64,000 nt of DNA from JAYKHL01 sp035284865 (GTDB lineage: Bacteria > Cyanobacteriota > Sericytochromatia > S15B-MN24 > JAQBPE01): NCBI GenBank assembly GCA_035284865.1, contig JAYKHL010000082.1:1-64000 (forward strand). The letters run 5' to 3'. The position numbers were made by a program, and so were the translations under genes. Within the stretch, counting starts at the first letter, position 1. Every line of letters begins with the position of its first letter. Positions 40,960 through 48,392 of this stretch are shown piece after piece. The notes beneath the pieces are model-generated. The model ran no database searches, had not been told where the DNA came from, and saw nothing but the letters and a program-made list of their open reading frames with translations.

Positions 40960-42183
40960 TCAGGCCTCGCAGCGAGGCCGGCCGACGGCACCAGCCAGCC
41001 AGCCGGCCAGGCGCTCGTACTGGGCCGGGTGGTTGTAGGCGAAGGCAGAGACCCGCACCAGACGTCCGGTGCCTGCCGGGTGGGGAAAAAGGGGCAGCTC
41101 GAAGCCTGCATCGAGCAGGCGGGCCTGCAGCCCCACGGGCACGGGTGGCCCGGGGGGGGGCGCCTCTTCCCCCGGGGGGAGGGGCAGCGAGGCCATCGCG
41201 GGCAGCATCTCCTCAGGCACCGGCCGGTCCACCCCGAGGGCCTCCGCCAGCAGGCCCTGAGCCAGGCTGGCCAGGGCCCTGTTGCGCGCCATCAGGGCCG
41301 GCCAGCCCCCCTCGAGCAGGCCCCCGAGGCACGCGATGGCTGCCGGCACAGCCAGCACCGCCGTCGGATCGAGGGTCCCCACCCAGTCGAAGGTGAGCTG
41401 GAAGGCGGCCCGATCGTCTCGGGGGTTATAGAAGCCATGGCTCGTCACGAGTGGCGCCACGCGGGCGCGCCGATCGGCCCGCACGTGCAGGAAGGCGGCC
41501 CCCTTCGGCGCGCCGAGCCACTTGTGGCAGTTGCCCGTGTAGTAGGCGGCCCCCAGGCGGCGAAGGTTCAGCGCCACCTGGCCTGGCGCGTGCGCGCCGT
41601 CGACCAGCGTGTCCACGCCCCGCCGCGCCAGCGCCTTCACCAGGGCCTCGATGGGGTACACCACGGCCGTGGGGCTGGTGATGTGGTCGAGCACGGCGAG
41701 GCGCGTGCGGGGGCCCGTGGCGGCCAGCACCGGGCCGATGACGTCCCCGGGGCCCGCCAGGGGAAAGGGCACCTCCGCCTCCACCACCCGCGCCCCCGTG
41801 CGCTCGGCCGTGCGGCGGAGGGCCTTCCGCACCGCGGGGTAGGCCTGGGTGGTCGTGAGCAGCTCGTCCCCCGGCCGCAACGGGAGCCCGGCCAGCACGG
41901 TGGCGACGCCCGTGGTGGCGTTGGGCACGAACGCCAGCCCGGCAGGGTCGGCCCCCAGGAAAGCCGCGAGCGCCTCGCGCACCTCGTCGAGCAGCCCCTC
42001 GAGCTCCCGCGCCAGGAAGCGCACGGGCTGGGCTTCCATGCGCTCGCGCCAGGCCTGCTGGGCGGCAAGCACCGGCCGCGGGCAGGCCCCGAACGAGCCG
42101 TGGTTCAGGAAGTCGAGCCCGGGTTCCAGCAGCCAGGTGCCTGCCCCGACCGCGGCCAGGCCGGCCACGGGCTCAGGGGGCAT
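40960..42183 (-). CDS. Class V aminotransferase (isopenicillin-N-epimerase/CefD-like)
   Basis: PLP enzyme of 407 residues. LDFLNHGSFGACPRPVLAAQ and FLARELEGLLDEVREALAAF at the start, GLAFVPNATTGVATVLAGLP, DHITSPTAVVYPIEALVKAL, LVDGAHAPGQV with the PLP-binding Asp, and YYTGNCHKWLGAPKG with the Schiff-base Lys are typical of the CefD/selenocysteine-lyase branch. The real reaction is not predictable; many CefD-like proteins are not epimerases. Its ATG lies 11 bases inside the end of the ornithine aminotransferase gene, so the two are translated together. Confidence 0.85.
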   Translation of the reverse strand: MPPEPVAGLAAVGAGTWLLEPGLDFLNHGSFGACPRPVLAAQQAWRERMEAQPVRFLARELEGLLDEVREALAAFLGADPAGLAFVPNATTGVATVLAGLPLRPGDELLTTTQAYPAVRKALRRTAERTGARVVEAEVPFPLAGPGDVIGPVLAATGPRTRLAVLDHITSPTAVVYPIEALVKALARRGVDTLVDGAHAPGQVALNLRRLGAAYYTGNCHKWLGAPKGAAFLHVRADRRARVAPLVTSHGFYNPRDDRAAFQLTFDWVGTLDPTAVLAVPAAIACLGGLLEGGWPALMARNRALASLAQGLLAEALGVDRPVPEEMLPAMASLPLPPGEEAPPPGPPVPVGLQARLLDAGFELPLFPHPAGTGRLVRVSAFAYNHPAQYERLAGWLAGAVGRPRCEA

Positions 42184-43414
42184 CGGCCTCGTCAGACCCC
42201 GCCAGCGTGTCCACGAGCTGATCAAGGGCCCACGTCAGGTCTTCCTCGCTGATGACCAGCGGCGGCGCAAACCGGATCACCGTGTGGTGCGTCTCCTTAC
42301 ACAGCAGCCCCCGGGCCCAGAGCGCCTCACAGAAGGGGCGCGCGGCCGTGTTGAGCTCGATGCCGATCATCAGCCCCCGACCACGCACCTCCACGACGTG
42401 CCGGCTGTTCATCGCGCGCAGGCGCGCAAACGCCAGCTCGCCGAGGCGGGCCGCTCGCTCTGGCAGTTGCTCGCGCTCGACCACCTCGAGGGCCGCCAGC
42501 GCAACGGCACAGCCCAGGGGGTTGCCTCCAAACGTCGAGCCATGGTCGCCGGGCCGGAAGACAGCCATGACGTCCTCTCGGGCGCACATCGCCGAGACGG
42601 GATAGCAGCCCCCCGAGAGCGCCTTACCCAGCACGAGCACGTCAGGCGTCACGCCTTCGTGCTGGAAGGCGAACAGCTTGCCCGTGCGCCCGAGCCCCGT
42701 CTGGATCTCGTCGAGCATCAGCAACACGTTGTTCGCCTGGCAGAGGGCAGCCACCTCGCGCAAGTAACCATCGGGGGGCACGATGATCCCGGCCTCGCCC
42801 TGGATGGGCTCGAGCGAGACGGCCGCCGTGTTCGGCCCGATCGCGGCCCGCAGCGCCTCGACGTCTCCGTAAGGCACCACCTTGAAACCGGGCGTGAAGG
42901 GGCCAAAGCCCTCCCGGTACTGGTCCTCTGTGGAGAAGCTCACGATCGAGATGGTGCGGCCATGGAAGTTGCCCGTGCACGTGACGATCTCGGCCTGCCC
43001 CTCGGGCACGCCCTTGACCTGGTAGGCCCACTTCCGCGCGGCCTTGAGCGCCGTCTCGACGGCCTCGGCCCCGGAGTTCATCGGCAGCACCTTGGGCAGG
43101 CCCGTCAGGCCCACCAGCTTCTCGTAGAACCGGCCGAGCTGGTCATTGTGGAAGGCCCGCGAGGTGAGCGTGACGCGCTGCGCCTGCCGCACCAGGGCGT
43201 CGACGATGTGGGGGTGGGCATGCCCCTGGTTCACGGCGGAGTAGGCCGAGAGGCCGTCCAGGTAGCGGCGGCCCTCGACATCGGTCACCCAGGCCCCTTG
43301 CGCCTCGGCGATCACGATGCCGAGGGGGTGGTAGTTGTGAGCGCCGTGGCGGTCCTCGAGGGCAATCAGGGCCTCGGTGCGGGGCAGGGAGTGGCGAGCG
43401 TCAGTGGTCGTCAT
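42173..43414 (-). CDS. rocD: Ornithine aminotransferase
   Basis: Converts ornithine and 2-oxoglutarate to glutamate semialdehyde and glutamate, linking arginine breakdown to proline. 413 residues, class III aminotransferase. GAHNYHPLGIVIAEAQGAWV and YLDGLSAYSAVNQGHAHPHI are the N-terminal signature of ornithine aminotransferases; VLPMNSGAEAVETALKAARK, FHGRTISIVSFSTEDQYREG, LMLDEIQTGLGRTGKLFAFQ and LVLGKALSGGCYPVSA with the PLP Lys follow. The ATG at 43414 follows a run of G residues; an alternative ATG is three codons upstream. Paired with the class V aminotransferase gene. Confidence 0.93.
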   Translation of the reverse strand: MTTTDARHSLPRTEALIALEDRHGAHNYHPLGIVIAEAQGAWVTDVEGRRYLDGLSAYSAVNQGHAHPHIVDALVRQAQRVTLTSRAFHNDQLGRFYEKLVGLTGLPKVLPMNSGAEAVETALKAARKWAYQVKGVPEGQAEIVTCTGNFHGRTISIVSFSTEDQYREGFGPFTPGFKVVPYGDVEALRAAIGPNTAAVSLEPIQGEAGIIVPPDGYLREVAALCQANNVLLMLDEIQTGLGRTGKLFAFQHEGVTPDVLVLGKALSGGCYPVSAMCAREDVMAVFRPGDHGSTFGGNPLGCAVALAALEVVEREQLPERAARLGELAFARLRAMNSRHVVEVRGRGLMIGIELNTAARPFCEALWARGLLCKETHHTVIRFAPPLVISEEDLTWALDQLVDTLAGSDEADAP

Positions 43415-43523
43415 GCCCCCCATGATGGCACGCCCCCGGCCGCTTTGGAACCCCCGTGACGCCTCTTTCTTGTCGCCGCGAGCGCGCTGACCTACCATGG
43501 CCGCCGCACGGGAGGAGGTGGCC

Positions 43524-43814
43524 ATGATCGTGGGCGTCGCGACGGTGGAACTCGAGCTGACGGACATCGGATCGCTCAAGGACAAGCGCGCGATCGTCCG
43601 GCCGATCGTCCAGAAGCTGATGAACCAGTTCTCGGTGATGGCGGCGGAGGTCGACGCGCTGGACGACCCCGAGGCCGCGACGATTGGCATCGTCCTGTGC
43701 GCGAACGAGCAGCAACACGCGAACCGCGTGCTCTCGAAGGCCCTCGACTGGCTGGAGCACCACCAGTTCGAGGCGCACGTGGCGGACGTCGTGACGGAGT
43801 TCCTGACGGTCTGA
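43524..43814 (+). CDS. DUF503 (YlxP-like) protein
   Basis: 96 residues, full family length. MIVGVATVELELTDIGSLKD, KRAIVRPIVQKLMNQFSVMA, AEVDALDDPEAATIGIVLCA and HANRVLSKALDWLEHH follow the DUF503 pattern. The family is often encoded near ribosome maturation genes, and its role is not settled. GGAGGAGG lies just before the start. Here it stands alone, between divergent rocD and a converging hypothetical gene. Confidence 0.88.
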   Translation: MIVGVATVELELTDIGSLKDKRAIVRPIVQKLMNQFSVMAAEVDALDDPEAATIGIVLCANEQQHANRVLSKALDWLEHHQFEAHVADVVTEFLTV

Positions 43815-43819
43815 AGCCC

Positions 43820-43943
43820 CCATCAAGGCCTCGCCCGGCGGGCAGGCCCGGGCTGACGCCCAGGACCGTCGTCACGGCCCTGCCACCGGCCGTCAGGGCC
43901 CGAACGTCGGCTCCTTCCGCTTCGCCCGGCCCCGGGCGCGGCC
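43820..43943. repeat. Dispersed inverted repeat, member C
   Basis: Left arm about 43823-43877 (core GGCTGACGCCCAGGACCGTC then GTCACGGCC) and right arm about 43889-43943 (CCGTCAGGGCCCGAACGTCGG to CGGCCTT) form an imperfect inverted repeat; both ends read AAGGCC. The left core inverted (GTGACGACGGTCCTGGGCGT then CAGCCC) matches members A and B with small changes. It fills the junction between the converging DUF503 and hypothetical genes. Confidence 0.55.
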
Positions 43944-43944
43944 T

Positions 43945-44331
43945 TCAGCCGGAGGCGCAGCCCTGACGGGAGGCCACGGGGCGGTGCCCCCGCGCGGCCA
44001 CAAAGGCGGGCGACGTCAGCCGCCGGTGCAGCTCGCCCGCCTCGGCAGCAAGCGGCTGCCCCGAGGCCGCGTGGGTGGCGAGGGCCCCCTCCCGCCCCGT
44101 GTGCGTGGCCGCGTCGATCGTCACCACGAACAGCCAGCAGAGCAACCGCCCGACGTCATCGGCAGGCCGAAACGCGGCGACGTCCTGCCGCAGGGCCCTA
44201 TCGAGCACGGCACCGGCGTCGACATACTCGTACAGGGCCGCCATCGCCAGCGGGACATCCTCGGCAGCGAGCCGGCCGGCGTGAGCGCCGAGGTGGGCGC
44301 GCAAGGCATCGAGAGCAGGGTGGACGGACAT
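43945..44331 (-). CDS. Hypothetical protein, 128 residues
   Basis: All-helical, soluble protein with no recognised family. It has LRAHLGAHAGRLAAEDVPLA, MAALYEYVDAGAVLDRALRQ, VGRLLCWLFVVTIDAATHTG and LHRRLTSPAFVAARGHR. GGAGG lies eight bases before the ATG, and codon use is normal, which supports it as a real gene. Its 3' end abuts repeat C. It is divergent from the TPR gene. Confidence 0.6.
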   Translation of the reverse strand: MSVHPALDALRAHLGAHAGRLAAEDVPLAMAALYEYVDAGAVLDRALRQDVAAFRPADDVGRLLCWLFVVTIDAATHTGREGALATHAASGQPLAAEAGELHRRLTSPAFVAARGHRPVASRQGCASG

Positions 44332-44396
44332 GGGGCAACCTCCGGGCTCAGGCCCTGATCCTAGCAGAGATCGCCGGGGCCGATCCCCCCCCAGGC

Positions 44397-44424
44397 CTTA
44401 ACATTCATAACGCAACCTTGACGT
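44397..44424 (+). promoter_or_regulatory. AT-rich island with TTAAC-type repeats before the TPR gene
   Basis: CTTAAC, ATAAC and TTGAC lie about ten bases apart in an otherwise G+C-rich region 60-80 bases upstream of the start at 44481. The last, TTGACG, could be a -35, but no good -10 follows it. A binding site for a regulator with direct half-sites is possible. Confidence 0.3.
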
Positions 44425-44480
44425 CAGCGTCCGGGCCCCAGCCCCCACAACATGGCGGACCATGTGGCAGGTGACGCCCG

Positions 44481-45413
44481 ATGATGCAGCACTACCTCGA
44501 GATCCTGAAGCGAGGCGGCAAGCCCGCCGCCCCGGAGCGCCCGCGGGAAGAGGGCCTCGCAGCCCTTGTGGCGGGGGACGTCGCGCGGGCCGAGGCCCTG
44601 CTCCCCCGCGCCCTCGCGCAACACCCCGAGGACCCCGAGGTGCTGATGGGCCTCGCCACCCTCGCGGACCGCAGCGGCAGGCCTGAGGAGGCCCTCGGCT
44701 GGCTGCAACGGGCTCACCGCCGCAACGCCCGGGACCTCGGTCTGCTGCTCGCGCTGGGGTCGGCCTACGAGGCCGTGGGGGAGCCGGCCCAGGCCCTCGC
44801 AAGCTACCGGCAGGCGCTCACGGTGGATGCCCGGTGTGCCAGGGCCCACCGCGGGATCGGGGCGCTGCTGCGCGACGAGGAGCCCCACGAGGCCATCAAG
44901 GCCCTGAACCAGGCCGTCTACCATGACCGCACGAACCTGGAGGCGCGCCTGATGCTGGCCGAGCTGTGTCTCCAGCTGGGCGACGCGATACGGGCCGTGA
45001 CCCAGCTGCACCTCGTGCTGCGGCTCGCGCCCGGCCGGGCCGAGGTCCACCGGCTGCTGGCTCTGGCGGCCGAGCGCCTCGGCGACCGGCGGCAGATGGT
45101 GACGGAGCTCGAGCTGGCAGTGGCCCTGGCGCCTGGCACGGCGGAGGACTACTGGAAGCTCGCCCAGGGCCACCTGGCCCTCGGGCGGGACCACGAGGCG
45201 CTGGCGGCGTTGGCCCAGGCCGCGCGCCTCGAGGACACCCCCGGCAAGCTGCATGTGGCCTGGGCGAGCCTGGCCGAGGCCTGTGGGCTCATCAGCGTCG
45301 CGCTGGACGCCTGGCGGGTGCTGTCGGGCGTGATGGCCCACCAGGGGGAGGCCCACCACCAGCTCGAGCGCCTGCTCGGGCTGCCACCTGGCCCGCAGGC
45401 GCAAGCCGCCTGA
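44481..45413 (+). CDS. TPR-repeat protein
   Basis: 310 residues, built almost entirely of about seven TPR helical pairs, such as PEVLMGLATLADRSGRPEEA, DLGLLLALGSAYEAVGEPAQ, ARLMLAELCLQLGDAIRAVT and DYWKLAQGHLALGRDHEALA. There is no signal peptide or membrane segment. It should be a cytoplasmic scaffold for protein-protein contact. ATG codons at 44481 and 44484 are both possible, with only weak ribosome binding sequence. No neighbour suggests its partner. Confidence 0.8.
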   Translation: MMQHYLEILKRGGKPAAPERPREEGLAALVAGDVARAEALLPRALAQHPEDPEVLMGLATLADRSGRPEEALGWLQRAHRRNARDLGLLLALGSAYEAVGEPAQALASYRQALTVDARCARAHRGIGALLRDEEPHEAIKALNQAVYHDRTNLEARLMLAELCLQLGDAIRAVTQLHLVLRLAPGRAEVHRLLALAAERLGDRRQMVTELELAVALAPGTAEDYWKLAQGHLALGRDHEALAALAQAARLEDTPGKLHVAWASLAEACGLISVALDAWRVLSGVMAHQGEAHHQLERLLGLPPGPQAQAA

Positions 45414-45439
45414 GCCACGCAGCGGCGCGTCAGGGAAGG

Positions 45440-45526
45440 CGGGCGCTGAGGGATTCGAACCCTCGGAGGCTTTCACACCTCATTCGTTTTCAAGACGAAC
45501 GCAATCGACCACTCTGCCAAACGCCC
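45440..45526 (-). tRNA. tRNA-Ser (anticodon UGA)
   Basis: Minus-strand sequence folds into a class II tRNA: acceptor GGGCGTT (45526-45520) pairs with AGCGCCC (45447-45441). The D arm is GGCAGAGTGGTCGATTGC, the anticodon arm TTCGT-CTTGAAA-ACGAA has anticodon TGA, the variable arm is long, and the T arm has GGTTCGAATCC. CCA is not encoded (the 3' side reads GCCT). An extended -10 lies just upstream. Confidence 0.95.
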
Positions 45527-45560
45527 ACGCGCCACGTCCGAGGCGGACGGGCACGGGGCC

Positions 45561-45569
45561 AATATACCA
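45561..45569 (-). promoter_or_regulatory. Extended -10 element of the tRNA-Ser gene
   Basis: Minus strand TGGTATATT, about 35 bases before the mature 5' end. One mismatch from TGGTATAAT. It is the only candidate for a tRNA promoter in the 65-base gap behind the subtilase gene. Confidence 0.55.
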
Positions 45570-45591
45570 CGTGGGAGGCAGCGGGAGCCGG

Positions 45592-47103
45592 TCACTCCTG
45601 GGCCGTGACCGGCTTGCGCCCCTCGACGGGCGAGAGGCCCTGCAAGGAGGCCGGGCTGAGGGCCTTGTCCGCGTTGAGCCGGCCATACCCCCAGGAGGGG
45701 TCCCAGCCGGGCGTGCCGAAGTCGTCGGTGGAGGCCAACAGGTGGGTCCGCACGCGATCGACCATCCCGGCCGCGGCCGGCACGGAGGCCAGCGAGGCGT
45801 TGTCCTGGTCGTACTTCGCAAACACCAGGGCCGCCACGCCCGCAACGTACGGCGCGGCCTCCGAGGTGCCCGACACGGTCGCGTAGCCGGTCTGAGCAGG
45901 CTGCCCCACGCTCCCCACCTGGGAGGGCGAGTTGGGGATGGGGGCCCGGGTGGAGCTGCCGGGGGCCACCAGGTCGAGGCGGGGCCCGTAGTTGGAGTAG
46001 TGGGCCACGAACTCCGTGCCCATGTAGGTGCCGGTCGCCCCGACCGCGATCACCCCCGGCGTGTTGGCCGGCGGCGCGACGTAGGGCGCCCCCTGGTTCC
46101 CCGCGGAGGCGACGACGAGGACGCCCTTGGAGCGGGCGAACGACACGGCGTCGTTGTAGATCGGGATGACGCGGCCCGTGTTCGCCCCGAGGCTCATGTT
46201 GATGACGCGCACCCGAGCGCCCCCTGGATCCACGTAGGTGGCGGCGTAGCGCATGGCCTCGATCACGTCGCTCAGCAAGAAGGTCGTGCGCCCCTCCTCG
46301 TCGTAGCTGTCAGCCTTGATCGGCATGATGCGGCAGCCCCAGGCCACCCCGGCCGTCCCTTTGCCGTTGTTGCCGATGGCCCCGATGATGCCGGCCGTCA
46401 AGGTTCCGTGGCCGAGATCGTCAGCCAGCACACCAGCCCACTGCTCCTCGGTGCCTGAGAGCCCCTCGGGCTTGGTCGTGACGTTGCGCCCTCCGATGAG
46501 ACGGTCGCCCTGCGCCGACACCCGGAACTCCTCGTGCGTGAAGTCGATGCCCGAGTCAATCACGGCCACGATGACCTTTGCCTGATCGACCCCGCCGAGC
46601 CGATCCCAGGCAGCCTCCGTGTTGCCGAAGGCCGGGTGGTGCGCCCACTGGTCCACATACATCGGGTCGTTGGGCACGAGGTGAGGATGGGCCTGCACGT
46701 CGAGCTCCACGCGCGTGACCTCGGGCCTGGCAGCCAGCCGCGCCCGCACCTCGCCGAGCGCCGCGCGGTCCCGCACCCGCAGCGTCAGGACCCGCCGGCT
46801 CTCCCAGTCGGAGTCCCGCAGAAGCACGACCTCGTCCAGGCCCGCGCGAGTCAGGAACTCCCGGCCCGTCAACCCGGGGTGCAGGCTCACGATCAGGCGG
46901 TCTGCCGCGTACGTCGCCTGGGAGGTGGGGGGGGCCACAGCGGGCGGCGCGGGGCGCCCCATGTCGGCCACGGGCGCCACGGCAGGGGGGGGCCCCTCTG
47001 GCAGGGCAACAGGCGCCAGAGCCCTGGGAGCCTCGCAGCCCACCAGCAGCAGCAAGGGCCAGGTCCAGCCGCCAATCCCGAGACGTGTGCGCGGCTGGGT
47101 CAT
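45592..47103 (-). CDS. Lipid-anchored subtilisin-like serine protease (S8)
   Basis: 503 residues. Signal peptide with lipobox (WTWPLLLLVGC). A Pro-rich spacer leads to an inhibitor-I9-like propeptide (DRLIVSLHPGLTGREFLTRA, LAARPEVTRVELDVQAHPHL). The catalytic domain has the triad Asp in VAVIDSGIDF (near 46557), His in DDLGHGTLTAGI (near 46418), and Ser in SGTSEAAPYVAG (near 45868), with the oxyanion Asn in VVASAGNQGAPYV. All residues needed for activity are present. Its ATG overlaps the stop of the Kelch gene upstream, so it is the third gene of a coupled three-gene operon. Probably processes surface proteins or substrates outside the cell. Confidence 0.92.
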   Translation of the reverse strand: MTQPRTRLGIGGWTWPLLLLVGCEAPRALAPVALPEGPPPAVAPVADMGRPAPPAVAPPTSQATYAADRLIVSLHPGLTGREFLTRAGLDEVVLLRDSDWESRRVLTLRVRDRAALGEVRARLAARPEVTRVELDVQAHPHLVPNDPMYVDQWAHHPAFGNTEAAWDRLGGVDQAKVIVAVIDSGIDFTHEEFRVSAQGDRLIGGRNVTTKPEGLSGTEEQWAGVLADDLGHGTLTAGIIGAIGNNGKGTAGVAWGCRIMPIKADSYDEEGRTTFLLSDVIEAMRYAATYVDPGGARVRVINMSLGANTGRVIPIYNDAVSFARSKGVLVVASAGNQGAPYVAPPANTPGVIAVGATGTYMGTEFVAHYSNYGPRLDLVAPGSSTRAPIPNSPSQVGSVGQPAQTGYATVSGTSEAAPYVAGVAALVFAKYDQDNASLASVPAAAGMVDRVRTHLLASTDDFGTPGWDPSWGYGRLNADKALSPASLQGLSPVEGRKPVTAQE

Positions 47104-48392
47104 GGCTGGAAGACCTCCACCGTCTGCAGGGCCCGACGCTCCCGACCAAAGCCACCGATGGCCCACAGCGCGCCCCGGAAGGCCGTCAAGGACAGCAAGC
47201 CGCGGGCCGTCGGCATCGGACGCTGCGCGACCCAGCGGTCCCCCGCCGTCAGCGAGAAGGAGTACACGGTGTCAAGCGGGTTGCCCGCCTCGTCGAAGCC
47301 GCCGGCGAGGTAGAGGACCCCGGTCTCCGGCACATAGGCAGCGGCGGCGCCGTGGAGCTTCGCTGGCAGCGCAGCGGGGGCAAAGGACCCGCCGTCTTTG
47401 GCCCAGGTCCCGGTTGTGCCATCGTAGACCTGCACATGGTCGACGGGCGTCGGCTTGCCCCCCGTGAAGGTGTAGCCACCGAGCACATACAGGCGGCCCT
47501 GGGCCACCACCGAGGCCGCCCCGGCCACCGGCACGGGCATCGCCGGGCCGTCCACCGCCCCGGCCCGGCCTGCAATCGCCACCAGCTCGACGCGCGACAC
47601 GACCTGGCCTGGCTTCGCCACCCCGCCTGCGATCACGAAGGTGCCCCCCACCACGCCCCCCGCGGCGGCGTACCGTCCCGTCGTCATCGAGCGGGCAGCC
47701 TCGTCCTTGCGTGCAGAGGCGTAGCCCTCCGGGTGCCGGTACAGGTGCAGCGCCGCGCTGCCCTGCGTGCCATCGGCGTTCTGCAGGCCGGCCAGGCCGC
47801 CAGCCAGCCACAGCTCCGAGTCGTCGTATGCCATGGCGCCTACCCCGAGGCTCAGGCCCTGGGCCAGCACGAACCCCTCGCCCTTCAGCCCGTGCTGCAC
47901 GTCGTGGGAGTCATCCAGGCTCCAGCGCTCGGCCCCGGGCTCGAGGGTCTCGCGCGAGGGCCGGTGGTCCCCCTCGATGACCACCAGGGCCTCCTTGAAG
48001 GCACCCGCGACATGGCCCGCCCGGGGCCGGCTGAGGTAAGGCCGGAGGCCCCACTGCCCCGTCAGTTCCTCGAACGAGAGCTGAAGGCCCGTGGAGGGCA
48101 CGATGCTGGGGAAGGCGCTGCCCGTGGGAGGCGCCGGCGTGGGCACGGACGGATCGACCGCCACCGCGCCGGAGGCCCCGCTGGTCAGGGCCGCCAGGGT
48201 GTCCGGGTCAAGAAACTGGCTGACCCCACCCGTGCCCCGGGTCGCCGCCGTGGCCGGGCTGGGGGCCTTTCCCAGGCCATTCGCCCGCCGCCGCACGGTC
48301 ACCACGTCTTCCTCGGGTGGGGGCTGAGAGGGGCCGAAGCAGCCGCTGACGACAAACAGCCCCAGCAGCGCGGGCAGCAAGGGGCGCGTCAC
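47100..48392 (-). CDS. Kelch-repeat lipoprotein
   Basis: 430 residues. Signal peptide ALLGLFVVSGC. From about residue 130 a beta-propeller of Kelch repeats: ELWLAGGLAGLQNADGTQGS, GGTFVIAGGVAKPGQVVSRV, GRLYVLGGYTFTGGKPTPVD, GVLYLAGGFDEAGNPLDTVY and GALWAIGGFGRERRALQTVE, each with the Gly-Gly doublet. Such propellers bind proteins or glycans. The GTG start overlaps the stop of the upstream Kelch gene (GTGA), and its stop overlaps the subtilase ATG. It may present substrates to the protease. Confidence 0.85.
   Translation of the reverse strand: MTRPLLPALLGLFVVSGCFGPSQPPPEEDVVTVRRRANGLGKAPSPATAATRGTGGVSQFLDPDTLAALTSGASGAVAVDPSVPTPAPPTGSAFPSIVPSTGLQLSFEELTGQWGLRPYLSRPRAGHVAGAFKEALVVIEGDHRPSRETLEPGAERWSLDDSHDVQHGLKGEGFVLAQGLSLGVGAMAYDDSELWLAGGLAGLQNADGTQGSAALHLYRHPEGYASARKDEAARSMTTGRYAAAGGVVGGTFVIAGGVAKPGQVVSRVELVAIAGRAGAVDGPAMPVPVAGAASVVAQGRLYVLGGYTFTGGKPTPVDHVQVYDGTTGTWAKDGGSFAPAALPAKLHGAAAAYVPETGVLYLAGGFDEAGNPLDTVYSFSLTAGDRWVAQRPMPTARGLLSLTAFRGALWAIGGFGRERRALQTVEVFQP

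Noticed and set aside
40960..42183. Isopenicillin-N epimerase and thus a beta-lactam pathway
   Set aside because: Only the general class V fold is shown; no isopenicillin synthase or peptide synthetase is nearby.
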